From: Dehalococcoidia bacterium
Lineage (GTDB): Bacteria > Chloroflexota > Dehalococcoidia > UBA3495
Assembly (NCBI GenBank): GCA_002730485.1
Contig: PCAH01000104.1
Location: 1 to 22,860 of the forward strand
Length of the DNA: 22,860 nucleotides
Reading direction: 5' to 3'
The notes under the pieces are model-generated. The model was not told the DNA's origin and ran no database searches. It saw only the letters and a program-made list of their open reading frames with translations. Positions 14,634-22,014 of this stretch are shown here, one piece after another (the first letter of the stretch is position 1; every line of letters begins with the position of its first letter). The translations under genes were made by a program, and so were the position numbers.

Positions 14634-15515
14634 GTGGCTGATAAGAAGATTTCCTGTGCGTTTGGCGTTGACCTGGACGCCGTTTGCGGGTGGTTGGGGT
14701 CCTACGGAGGTGAAGACTCACCTGACGATATATCCCGGGGCATGTTCGCCGGTGAGGTGGGCACTCCGCGTCTGCTGAAATTATTTGACCGGCTGGGCAT
14801 CAAGACAACTTGGTTCGTGCCAGGCCATTCCATTGAGACCTTCCCGACCGAGTGTCAGATGATCGTCGACGGCGGCCATGAGATCGGCATGCATGGCTAC
14901 TCCCATGAGAACCCCATCGCCATGTCTGCGGAGCAGGAAGAGGCAGTCCTGGTCAAGTGTATCGACCTGATCACCGCAGTTTCCGGTAAGTGGCCCACCG
15001 GATACGTGGCCCCGTGGTGGGAGTTCAGTCACATCACCAACGAACTGCTGCAAAAGCACGGGATCAAGTATGACCATAGCCTGATGCACCGCGATTTTGA
15101 GTGCTATTACGTGAGGAAAGGTGATCGCTGGACCAAGATCGATTATTCCAAGCCAGCAGAGCACTGGATGCACGCTTTGGTTCGCGGCGAAGAGACCGAC
15201 CTGGTGGAGATACCGGCCAACTGGTATCTGGATGACCTGCCCCCGATGATGTTCATCAAGAACGCGCCCAACAGTCACGGTTTCACCAATCCCCGAGACA
15301 TAGAGCAGATGTGGCGCGATCAATTCGACTTTGTCTATCGAGAGTATGACGAGGCGGTTTTTCCGATCACGATCCATCCCGACGTGAGTGGCCGCCCCCA
15401 GGTTCTGTTGATGCTGGAGCGGCTGGCGGCGTATATCCTTTCTCACGACGGAGTCCAGTTCAAAACGTTCAATGAGATAGCCGACGATCACCTAGCGAAC
15501 CACCCTCGCAAGTAG
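14634..15515 (+). CDS. Polysaccharide deacetylase/NodB-fold protein (PgdA/PuuE-like)
   Basis: This 293-residue protein has a NodB-type barrel. [10 protein letters not shown] (8-17) gives the Asp pair. [21 protein letters not shown] (51-71) and [15 protein letters not shown] (80-94) give the metal histidines H87 and H91. GYVAPWWEF replaces the arginine-containing motif 3. The layout resembles Helicobacter PgdA-like and PuuE/imidase-like members more than secreted chitin deacetylases, and there is no signal peptide, so the substrate may be a small cyclic imide or amide. GTG 14634 is chosen because GGAGGG lies 7 bases upstream; ATG 14619 has a site too close. A TATACT at 14584-14589 could be a -10. 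It stands downstream of the amidohydrolase gene, in keeping with amide chemistry. Confidence 0.85.
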   Translation: MADKKISCAFGVDLDAVCGWLGSYGGEDSPDDISRGMFAGEVGTPRLLKLFDRLGIKTTWFVPGHSIETFPTECQMIVDGGHEIGMHGYSHENPIAMSAEQEEAVLVKCIDLITAVSGKWPTGYVAPWWEFSHITNELLQKHGIKYDHSLMHRDFECYYVRKGDRWTKIDYSKPAEHWMHALVRGEETDLVEIPANWYLDDLPPMMFIKNAPNSHGFTNPRDIEQMWRDQFDFVYREYDEAVFPITIHPDVSGRPQVLLMLERLAAYILSHDGVQFKTFNEIADDHLANHPRK

Positions 15516-15582
15516 GTTCTGTGGAAATAAATTCGTTGCTTGGGATGCAAATTCCGGCATTTTCGACTTCGGTGACGGGATT

Positions 15583-17523
15583 ATGAACGCCGATAGGAGA
15601 ATAGCGCGGTTCGCCGGAGACACTGAGCGCCAGTTAGTTTGGATCAACCTGGCAATGGAGTCCCTCTGGCTGGTCTTGATAGTGTTGGCGCCCCTGGTGT
15701 TCCTGGCCCGCTCCTATGGTGAATGGTCGTCAGTGATAGGCTCGTATGAGCTGCCAAAGATTGCCGTTTTGCGGACGGGCGCCGGGCTCATCGCAATGCT
15801 CTGGCTGCTGGAGTGGGCCCTGCGTTCCGGGGGAGCAAAGCCGAGTTTCCCGCGTTGGATGGCCAGACCGCTCACCTGGCATCAGGGGTTGGCAGAGTGG
15901 CTGGGCGCTCAGCCGGTGCGCTGGTTGACCGCCGCCGTAATCTTCTTCTTCGCCAGTTTGCTGCTTAGCACCGCCCTCTCCACTTCCCCTGTCGTGAGTC
16001 TGTGGGGTGACGTCCCTGGTCAGGATAGTTACAGCGCCTACACCACCGTGTCGTTCGGTCTGGTATTTGCCGCGATAGCAACCCATATCAAGACCGAGAA
16101 CCAACTGTGGCGGCTGGTTGGGGCTATCGTCGTGATGGGTTTTCTTTCGGGTCTTTACGCTGTCTTCCAGCACTACGGTTGGGACTTCTTGGACCTGATG
16201 GAGCCATTGGGGCACAACCGTTCCACCGCAACATTCGGCGGGACGATTTTCGCCGGGGCTGTCCTGCTGATGACCATCCCCGTGACCGTCATGGCGGCAA
16301 CCAGATATCTGCTTGGGAACGTGGCCGCAACCGGCTTTGCTGTCAAGGCGACAGTTGGTGTGGTCGCGTTGAGCGTTCAGTTACTTGGACTGGTGTTCAT
16401 TGCCAGTCGAGGGCCATGGATAGGCACGCTGGCTACCCTGATCACATTTCTTGTTTTGTTGGTGGTCTTTGTCGGCTGGCGAACAGTTGGTAGAGCGGGG
16501 CTGGTGTTGGGGATTGGCCTGGCAGTAACTGTAGCTGTGCTGGTTTCGCCGCTCCAGTCAATCGCCGATGATGCGGCAGAAGAACAATCGGCGAGCAGGT
16601 CATTGGACCCTTCAGATACCAGTGAACTGATCTTTTCTGTCGGCGGTGAGATTTCCAGCGGGGGATTTGCCGGGCGCAAGGAGATTTGGGACACCACCTG
16701 GGAAATGGTGGTTGACCGTCCATGGTTCGATTTCGAACAGCTAAGTCTGTCGTCTTTGCGGCCCATCATCGGATACGGGCCAGACCAATTTCGCTCGACT
16801 TATCTGTTGGTGAGTCCGGCACGAACAGCGGCGAGCTTATTGCCTCAGGAGGTCGGCCACGCCCACAACTTCTTCCTGCACCAGGCTGTGGAAACTGGGT
16901 TTGTGGGGCTGCTTGCTTCTGTGGGCATTTTCATTGCCGCGTTCGGTCTGGGGGTCTATTTCTGGCTGCGACAGAGAGCCGGCCTGACCGTGGTTCATGG
17001 ATTGGTGCTGGCCGGACTGCTGGCTATTCTGGCGGGCCGGTTTCTAGAGCAGATGGTTGGCGTGTCCCGGGTTTCAGATCTGTTGATCTTCTGGGTGTTG
17101 CTGGCGATATTTGTGGCGTTGCCAGCGATTTTCTTGGGTGTGAATAAAGCAGAACCCGCCAATCAGCAAGCGGTTGGCGGGAGACAATCTCGGTCCCCAG
17201 GAATGGACGGCTCCCAGGTCATGGCATGGGCACCGTTGAGATGGGCTCTGGCTGTTGGGCTGATCGCGGCGCTGGCCTTTGTGACCTGGACTAAGAACGT
17301 CGATTACGTCCGTTCTGCTTTGATTCTGGACGAAGCGGCCTACCAGTTCGATCAGGGCTCATTTGATCACGCTATGTCATCCATCAGCGATTCAATCGGC
17401 ATCTCACCGGACGTTCCAATCTATTACAACCGTTGGTCTCAAGTGTTGCAATCAAGTCCAGATGGAGTCGTTATAGAAGGTTGTCCTGCTTCAGATGACG
17501 CCCAGACGGTGCGATTTTGTTAG
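15583..17523 (+). CDS. O-antigen ligase/Wzy-type polytopic membrane protein (tail interrupted)
   Basis: This 646-residue protein has about 12 membrane helices, for example LTAAVIFFFASLLLSTAL and LSVQLLGLVFIAS, and a large outside loop between about 325 and 425. The loop and its flanks carry ligase-family features: SRGPWIG, GRKEIWDTTWEMVVDRPW, IGYGPDQF and HAHNFFLHQAVETGFVGLL. Such proteins ligate or polymerise surface glycans. The last 70 residues are TPR-like (DEAAYQFDQGSFDHAMSSI), then TAG at 17521-17523. The same frame continues past the stop with TPR-like sequence, so the full gene is probably 15583-18464 (about 960 residues once the stop and a later frameshift are repaired). ATG 15583 has only a weak ribosome site. 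The membrane part may still be functional alone. Confidence 0.82.
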   Translation: MNADRRIARFAGDTERQLVWINLAMESLWLVLIVLAPLVFLARSYGEWSSVIGSYELPKIAVLRTGAGLIAMLWLLEWALRSGGAKPSFPRWMARPLTWHQGLAEWLGAQPVRWLTAAVIFFFASLLLSTALSTSPVVSLWGDVPGQDSYSAYTTVSFGLVFAAIATHIKTENQLWRLVGAIVVMGFLSGLYAVFQHYGWDFLDLMEPLGHNRSTATFGGTIFAGAVLLMTIPVTVMAATRYLLGNVAATGFAVKATVGVVALSVQLLGLVFIASRGPWIGTLATLITFLVLLVVFVGWRTVGRAGLVLGIGLAVTVAVLVSPLQSIADDAAEEQSASRSLDPSDTSELIFSVGGEISSGGFAGRKEIWDTTWEMVVDRPWFDFEQLSLSSLRPIIGYGPDQFRSTYLLVSPARTAASLLPQEVGHAHNFFLHQAVETGFVGLLASVGIFIAAFGLGVYFWLRQRAGLTVVHGLVLAGLLAILAGRFLEQMVGVSRVSDLLIFWVLLAIFVALPAIFLGVNKAEPANQQAVGGRQSRSPGMDGSQVMAWAPLRWALAVGLIAALAFVTWTKNVDYVRSALILDEAAYQFDQGSFDHAMSSISDSIGISPDVPIYYNRWSQVLQSSPDGVVIEGCPASDDAQTVRFC

Positions 17524-18464
17524 TCACAACGGGCGTATCAGATCAACCAGAAGTGGGTAGACCAGCGGCCTTATGACTTCAGGGCAAGACGGGCCTTGGC
17601 TGTATCAGCAATGGACTTAGGTCTCCAAACGGGAGACCAGGAGCTGTTGGCGGAAGCCTTGGAGCTTCGTAAGGCAGTTGTGGGCATGGTCCCGAATAGC
17701 CGGGTCTTTCTAAACGAACTGGCAGAGGACCTGATCCGGCTGAACCAACCGGAGGCCGCTCTGGTCACGTTGGAGAAGTTACTGATTGTAACGGAGTTGG
17801 ATTCCGGTTTTACCCAAGAGAGTTTGAAACTTCAGGGCATCGCGCTACGCCAGTTGGGGCGATTTCAGGAGGCTCTGGCAAGTCTGGATCAAGCGATCCT
17901 GCTCGACCCTGCATTTGGCGTTGCTCTGGTGGAAAGGGGGTTGGTCTATTACCAGCTGGGCCAATCTGAACGAGCATTGGAGGACTTGAACGCGGCCATT
18001 GAAACTCCCGGTGATGCTGCCGAGACCTATTACCTGAGGGGCGTATCTATCGCGAGTTGGGCCAGTTGGCGCAGGCTGTGAATGATTTCAACAAAGCTAT
18101 TGAGATAGACGCCAAGCAAGCACTGGTCTGGAATAGTCGTGGGCTGGCCAAGGCTGACCTGGGGGAATCGGCGTCGGCCATCGAAGATTTTACCGAGATG
18201 ATCAGGCTCAACCCCGGATCGGCAGTGGCCTACAACAACCGAGGCTTTGTTCACCGGGATATGGGCAATTTGGATTCGGCGATCCGGGACTTGGATAAGG
18301 CCATAGAATTGGATGATGCCCTGGTGAACGCCTACTACAACCGGACATTGGCTAATATCCTTTTGGGTAGGGATGACGAAGCTCAGGAGGATGCCGATAA
18401 AGCGGTTGAACTTGGCTATGACCCGGATGCGTTGGTCGCGGCCATAAACGGCTTAAGAAACTAG
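17524..18464 (+). pseudogene. TPR tail of the O-antigen ligase, severed by a stop and a frameshift
   Basis: Directly after the TAG the same frame reads SQRAYQINQKWVDQRPYDF and continues to 18081, with TPR units such as GRFQEALASLDQAILLDPA and GQSERALEDLNAAIE. At 18037-18041 (AGGGG) the frame breaks. Adding one G gives YYLRGRIYRELGQLAQAVND and carries the TPR series into the frame that ends at 18464. About six 34-residue TPR repeats are visible, including SAVAYNNRGFVHRDMGNLDS. The likely original role was a protein-interaction tail of the ligase. TTG 17596 and TTG 18057 could start separate fragments, but neither has a good ribosome site. A strong terminator follows 17 bases after the stop. 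Confidence 0.78.
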
Positions 18465-18480
18465 GAGCAAATACCCGTGG

Positions 18481-18520
18481 AATCAAAAGGCCCGCTGAAT
18501 CTTCAGCGGGCCTTTTGATT
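18481..18520. terminator. Strong bidirectional intrinsic terminator
   Basis: Perfect 19-base arms (AATCAAAAGGCCCGCTGAA and its reverse complement) flank TC, with A-rich left and T-rich right ends, so it works on both strands. It closes the ligase/TPR transcript and, on the minus strand, the gene that ends at 18524. Confidence 0.93.
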
Positions 18521-18523
18521 GGC

Positions 18524-18907
18524 TTACTGGCCTCTAGGTTTGCTTCCGTACATTGGTTTGAAGAAACTGTGGAGGAAGTTCCGACCGTGGGCCCAGGCGT
18601 GGCACCGACGGAGAATCGGATCTGGGATCGTTTGCCCTGCTTTATAGGTGATACGGAAGGCTTCATAGTTCTTCAGTTCCGGAGGAATGTCCGTAGTGAG
18701 GAACAGCTCACATTCCGCCGCGGCTAAGAAAGCCTTCAAGGATTCAAAGCCCTTGGGTTTTTTGTTGGGTGTTTGATACACAACAAGTTCGGTGGCTCCG
18801 ATGAGCTCATCGAAATGGTCGTTGCCGTTGCCGCGTCCTCCGCCCTGGCGCAGATGCGCCCGGGTAAACCCGGCACTAGTGAGGTTGCCTCTTCCTCGCA
18901 GAGTCAT
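18524..18907 (-). CDS. Hypothetical protein, family not recognised
   Basis: This 127-residue reading frame starts at ATG 18907, with only a weak GAG core upstream. The first 30 residues are basic and Gly-rich (MTLRGRGNLTSAGF). The rest looks like a folded alpha/beta protein: DELIGATELVVYQTP, GFESLKAFLAAAECELFLTT, NYEAFRITYKAGQ. I see no signal peptide or membrane segment. Support for its being real: it ends 4 bases from a bidirectional terminator in the right place for a minus-strand gene, and no other gene occupies this stretch. It is 121 bases downstream of the SMP-30 gene and may be read from it. The true start could lie further in. Confidence 0.5.
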   Translation of the reverse strand: MTLRGRGNLTSAGFTRAHLRQGGGRGNGNDHFDELIGATELVVYQTPNKKPKGFESLKAFLAAAECELFLTTDIPPELKNYEAFRITYKAGQTIPDPILRRCHAWAHGRNFLHSFFKPMYGSKPRGQ

Positions 18908-19028
18908 GTTGTTAGCTCTCGTTGGGTGAATTGGGCTGGGCGATACATCTACCCAAGTACCGCCCAGCAGTTGCTTCCATATTAGTGGAAAACCGTATCG
19001 TATGGAAACCCGGCTGTGCCGGTGGCGG
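18908..19028. other. Spacer with a small inverted repeat
   Basis: TTCCAT (18975-18980) and ATGGAA (19002-19007) face each other, with a second TGGAA (18986-18990) between them. No convincing promoter was found for the minus-strand gene at 18907, so read-through from the SMP-30 gene is as likely as separate initiation. Confidence 0.3.
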
Positions 19029-19931
19029 CTACGGGAATAGCGCCCAGCCGGTCAGGTCGGTTTCTGCTTTGAACAGGTGACCTTCAGCACTGGTCACGTA
19101 CAGGATGTTGCGTCCTGGCCCGCCCAGCACACAGTTGGTGGGTCGGATGCAAGGCACCGGGTGGGTTTCGATGACCCTGCCTTTGGGGTCAAACACATAG
19201 ATCAGCGGGCCGGGTCCCGAGGATGGCCAACCGGCGGTGGCGATGATATTGCCGTCGGCGTCGAGACACATGCCGTCGATGCCGCGTTGGGCCTCGCGTT
19301 TGTTGGTGCCGAATGCGTGGAGGGTGTCATATTGGCCCAGGGAACCGTCATCGTTGATGGGGTAGGCCCGCAGTTCCCGGTCGATGCTGGCATCCTCGCT
19401 GTTGCTTTCGGCGACGTAGAGGGTCTTGCCGTCGATGGATACCAGGATGCCATTGGGCATGGTGCTGTCGCTCTCGACCCTGGCTACGGAGTAGCTGCCG
19501 TCTTCCTGTGGGGTGGCGCAGAGCACGGCCCTGAGGCCCGGCTCTTCGATCTCGGTTTCATCGATGTTGGTGGCGTTCCACGGGTTGGTGAACCAGATGC
19601 GTCCCTGGCGGTCAACGGCCAGGTCGTTGGGAGTGTTCAGTTGATGGCCATCAAATCCGTCGGCGATGACCACGTTGTTGCCATCTGGGTCGAACCGGAG
19701 GATGGCGCGGCCGCCGGAACAGCAGCCAAAGAGTTGACCTTGTTCATCGTGGGCCAGGCCGTTGGTGCGGTTGGTGCCCTCGCGCCAGACGGTTATCTCA
19801 TCGGTATTATGGTCCACCCGGTAGATGCGGCTGGCGGCGATGTGGGTGAATAGCAGGTTCTCGCCGTCCCAGACGGGGCCTTCGGTAACGCTGCCGTAGG
19901 GTTTGTTCAGAAGTTCAAAACGCCAACTCAT
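19029..19931 (-). CDS. SMP-30/gluconolactonase/LRE family protein
   Basis: This 300-residue protein has the usual six-bladed beta-propeller length. Characteristic segments: SVTEGPVWDGENLLFTHI (14-31, metal-binding Glu18), NTPNDLAVDRQGRIWFTNP (Asn of PND), MPNGILVSIDGKTLYVAES (Asn of PNG), and RGIDGMCLDADGNI (Asp). These supply the metal-site residues known in the family. It would hydrolyse a sugar or other lactone in the cytoplasm; there is no signal peptide. ATG 19931 has GGAGGA 9 bases upstream. It is divergent from the signal peptidase gene and 121 bases upstream of the unrecognised protein. The exact lactone is unknown. Confidence 0.93.
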   Translation of the reverse strand: MSWRFELLNKPYGSVTEGPVWDGENLLFTHIAASRIYRVDHNTDEITVWREGTNRTNGLAHDEQGQLFGCCSGGRAILRFDPDGNNVVIADGFDGHQLNTPNDLAVDRQGRIWFTNPWNATNIDETEIEEPGLRAVLCATPQEDGSYSVARVESDSTMPNGILVSIDGKTLYVAESNSEDASIDRELRAYPINDDGSLGQYDTLHAFGTNKREAQRGIDGMCLDADGNIIATAGWPSSGPGPLIYVFDPKGRVIETHPVPCIRPTNCVLGGPGRNILYVTSAEGHLFKAETDLTGWALFP

Positions 19932-19998
19932 GGGCTGATTCCTCCGTGATTCGTGGGTAAATTAGGGGTTGATTCAAGACCGGTTGGTCTAGGCGCAG

Positions 19999-20027
19999 AT
20001 TGTAGCAGACGGTTCAACCAGGCACAA
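19999..20027 (-). promoter_or_regulatory. Candidate promoter of the SMP-30 gene
   Basis: On the minus strand TTGTGC (20027-20022), 17 bases, then TACAAT (20004-19999) preceded by TGC, making an extended -10. The predicted leader is about 60 bases. Confidence 0.5.
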
Positions 20028-20054
20028 ACGGCTTTAATTCAAACCTGGGCCGGG

Positions 20055-20063
20055 TGCTATACT
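20055..20063 (+). promoter_or_regulatory. Candidate extended -10 promoter of signal peptidase I
   Basis: TGCTATACT is a TGn-extended -10; the -35 region (TTTAAT, 20033-20038) is weak and 19 bases away. The start near 20070 gives a leader of about 40 bases containing GGTGGAG. Confidence 0.45.
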
Positions 20064-20109
20064 TTTTAAAGATCACTCGTAAATATCCCGTTGGTGGAGC
20101 CTAGAATCC

Positions 20110-20724
20110 TTGGCGCGCGTTGGTAGAGAGATAATAGAAGCGGTGCTCTTGGCCGTGGTGGTTTTCATGCTGCTGCAGGCAACGGTCCGCAACTTCAAAG
20201 TAGACGGATCCAGCATGGACCCCACGCTGGAGAATGGCCAGTTCCTGTTGGTCAACCGGCTGGTCTACACCCGGATAGATATGGGGCGGCTATCCAGTAT
20301 CATCCCCTTCTGGCAGGCTGACGAGGATTCTGTCCGTTACGCGATCCACCCTCCGGAGCGGGGTGAGGTTGTTGTGTTTTTGTTCCCTGACCCGATCGAG
20401 CGTAATCCAAAGAAGGACTTTGTGAAGCGGGTGATCGGCCTCCCGGGCGAGACGGTGGAAGTCAAAGCCGGTGCTGCCTATGTGAACGGGGTTGAGTTGG
20501 ACGAGCCTTACCTGGCGGAGAAGGACATGTCCAACGGCAGGAAGGTGGAGTTGGGGGCAGGCGAGTATTACGTTATGGGGGACAACCGTTCCCACAGCAA
20601 CGATTCACGTTCCTGGGGCGCAGTGCCTGCTGAAAACATACGCGGCAAGGTCTGGATGATCTATTGGCCTGCGCCGGGCATCCAGATCCTGAATGTTCTG
20701 GACCGGATACCCGGCATCGACTAG
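20110..20724 (+). CDS. lepB: Signal peptidase I
   Basis: This 204-residue protein has an N-terminal membrane helix (IIEAVLLAVVVFMLLQATV, 8-26) and a catalytic periplasmic-type domain. Ser35 lies in VDGSSMDPTL, Lys106 in DFVKRVIGLPGET, and the last box is VMGDNRSHSNDSRSWG. It cleaves signal peptides of secreted preproteins at the outer face of the cytoplasmic membrane. The start is TTG 20110 with GGTGGAG about 11 bases upstream; no ATG gives the full membrane helix. It is divergent from the SMP-30 gene and converges on the Rieske gene. The two lipoproteins in this window would instead be cut by signal peptidase II. Motifs match well; the symbol is by family, not by orthology. Confidence 0.93.
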   Translation: MARVGREIIEAVLLAVVVFMLLQATVRNFKVDGSSMDPTLENGQFLLVNRLVYTRIDMGRLSSIIPFWQADEDSVRYAIHPPERGEVVVFLFPDPIERNPKKDFVKRVIGLPGETVEVKAGAAYVNGVELDEPYLAEKDMSNGRKVELGAGEYYVMGDNRSHSNDSRSWGAVPAENIRGKVWMIYWPAPGIQILNVLDRIPGID

Positions 20725-20759
20725 TCATCTCTGCTGCTGGTCGGGGAAAGGGCTAGTTC

Positions 20760-21083
20760 CTAGCTGGTTGGAGGGGCAACGAAGATGTCATCACCCTCGA
20801 TCTGAACCTGGAAAATGCGCTGCGACTCATTGGCAGGCGGGTTCGTTGGTACTCCAGTGATGGCATTGAATGAACCACCATGCAGGGGGCATTCAACCTC
20901 TTTTCCGTTGAGGTCTCCGTCTGATAGACAGGCATAAGCGTGGGAGCATACATCATCGATGGCGTGGAATTCTCCGTTGATGTTGGTCAACAACACCTGG
21001 TCGTCATCGACAGTCACTCCCATCATCTCGCCGGGTTTTAGCTCACTGACCTGCGCAACTTTAACAAAGCCTGGATCGGCCAT
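20760..21083 (-). CDS. Rieske [2Fe-2S] ferredoxin-type protein
   Basis: This 107-residue protein is a complete single-domain Rieske. Cluster ligands are Cys46 and His48 (VCSHAYACLSDG) and Cys65 and His68 (VECPLHGGSFN). The short form without membrane anchor, with FHAIDDVCSHA and IFQVQIEGDDIFV, fits soluble dioxygenase-type ferredoxins that carry one electron to an oxygenase or reductase. No oxygenase is next to it. The start ATG 21083 has AGGAG 11 bases upstream. The likely promoter is at 21135-21164. It converges on the signal peptidase gene with 35 bases between stops. Confidence 0.93.
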   Translation of the reverse strand: MADPGFVKVAQVSELKPGEMMGVTVDDDQVLLTNINGEFHAIDDVCSHAYACLSDGDLNGKEVECPLHGGSFNAITGVPTNPPANESQRIFQVQIEGDDIFVAPPTS

Positions 21084-21134
21084 GGTTCTACGTACTCCTA
21101 ATCGGTTTTGGGCTGGATCACGATTTCAGAAAAC

Positions 21135-21164
21135 ATTATAGGGGAGTACCTGGGCATATTTGAA
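21135..21164 (-). promoter_or_regulatory. Promoter of the Rieske gene
   Basis: On the minus strand a perfect TATAAT (21140-21135) stands 18 bases after TTCAAA (21164-21159). The predicted leader is about 45 bases. Confidence 0.6.
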
Positions 21165-21196
21165 GGGGAGCAAGGCAGAATTGATGCCTGTGTCTG

Positions 21197-21226
21197 TGGA
21201 CAGTCTGGTGGGGGCTTCCCTATAAT
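21197..21226 (+). promoter_or_regulatory. Promoter of tRNA-Ser
   Basis: TGGACA (21197-21202), 18 bases, then a perfect TATAAT (21221-21226). Start predicted near 21233, about 60 bases before the tRNA. Confidence 0.65.
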
Positions 21227-21273
21227 GTCTGAGTCTTAGGGTTCCCGGTGGCGCGTCGTTTCCGGGTCCTGTG

Positions 21274-21290
21274 GGCGGGAATTTCCCGCC
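21274..21290. repeat. 17-base palindrome just before tRNA-Ser
   Basis: GGCGGGAA and TTCCCGCC surround a single T. It lies in the predicted 5' leader of the tRNA precursor, 5 bases from the mature end, and may form a hairpin affecting processing. Confidence 0.4.
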
Positions 21291-21295
21291 ATGCT

Positions 21296-21385
21296 GGAGA
21301 GGTGCCGGAGCGGCCGAACGGGCACGCCTGGAAAGCGTGTAGGGGCGCAAGCTTCTCGCGGGTTCGAATCCCGCCCTCTCCGCCA
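21296..21385 (+). tRNA. tRNA-Ser (anticodon GGA)
   Basis: Class II tRNA: acceptor GGAGAGG pairs with CCTCTCC, anticodon stem CACGC/GCGTG with loop CTGGAAA, a long variable arm after it, T arm GCGGGTTCGAATCCCGC, discriminator G and encoded CCA (21383-21385). The long variable arm and discriminator G agree with serine. Confidence 0.96.
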
Positions 21386-21466
21386 GCAACCTTCCTCGGC
21401 CGATTCCCTTTCACTGCGGTCTCTTCACCCATGTCCAACGGTGGTCCCGTCCGGAGAATGCAGCAC

Positions 21467-21969
21467 ATGCCCGATGCCTGGACGATTTTTTCTGCATTTT
21501 GGCTGTGGTTATTGCCGGCTGCGAGACAGGTACAGAGACAGCCTCGTCCACGCCTCCGGCAGCGCCGACTCGGGAACCACCAGGGCTGAAAGATTTGGAC
21601 GCAGAACTCCCCGCTGCGACTCCGCCCCAAACCCACACGATTGCCCCTACAGCTGTACCCACACCACTTGCAACCGTAAGGCCGACGAACATTCCAACAG
21701 CGACTCCTGAACCCACGGTTGTTCCCGTTGAACAGATTGTGACCGGACATGTGGTTGAGGCCTTGGCTCGAAATCCACTCGAGATTGAGATGCTCCAGGT
21801 GCGAGACATAGACGGGAAAGTGTGGGAGTTCACCACTGAAGGGCCGATCGGGATAGATGCTGCCCATTTGCTGGTGCATAGGGAAATCGGAGAGGAGGTT
21901 GAGGTGGTCTACCTGGAAAAAGACGGCGCACTTATCGCGCTTCAGGTGAACGATTTTCTGAGGCAGTGA
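21467..21969 (+). CDS. Lipoprotein with Thr/Pro-rich linker; signal peptide split by a frameshift
   Basis: From TTG 21499 the frame reads LAVVIAGCETG, a lipobox (IAGC), then a Thr/Pro/Ala-rich linker (about 60 residues) and an 80-residue beta-rich domain (VTGHVVEALARNPLEIEMLQ, EVEVVYLEKDG). Seven residues before Cys is too short for a signal peptide. ATG 21467, with GGAG 10 bases upstream, reads MPDAWTIF in another frame and then leaves it. A -1 shift at the T6 run 21486-21491 joins them as MPDAWTIFFCILAVVIAGC, a normal lipoprotein signal. So one T too few or slippage is likely. The linker style matches the DUF192 lipoprotein. The domain family is not recognised. If translated it is anchored outside the membrane. 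Confidence 0.7.
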
Positions 21970-22014
21970 GGTTCTTCTGAGTAACCAAGTGGGGCTGGAG
22001 CCTCCGCCCTGGCG

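Noticed and set aside
14781..15491. 236-codon minus-strand open frame opposite the deacetylase
   Set aside because: Antisense to a gene with complete NodB motifs; no ribosome site or recognisable domain.
19077..19853. 258-codon plus-strand open frame opposite SMP-30
   Set aside because: It has no protein-family character and is antisense to a well-supported lactonase; typical of GC-rich codon structure.
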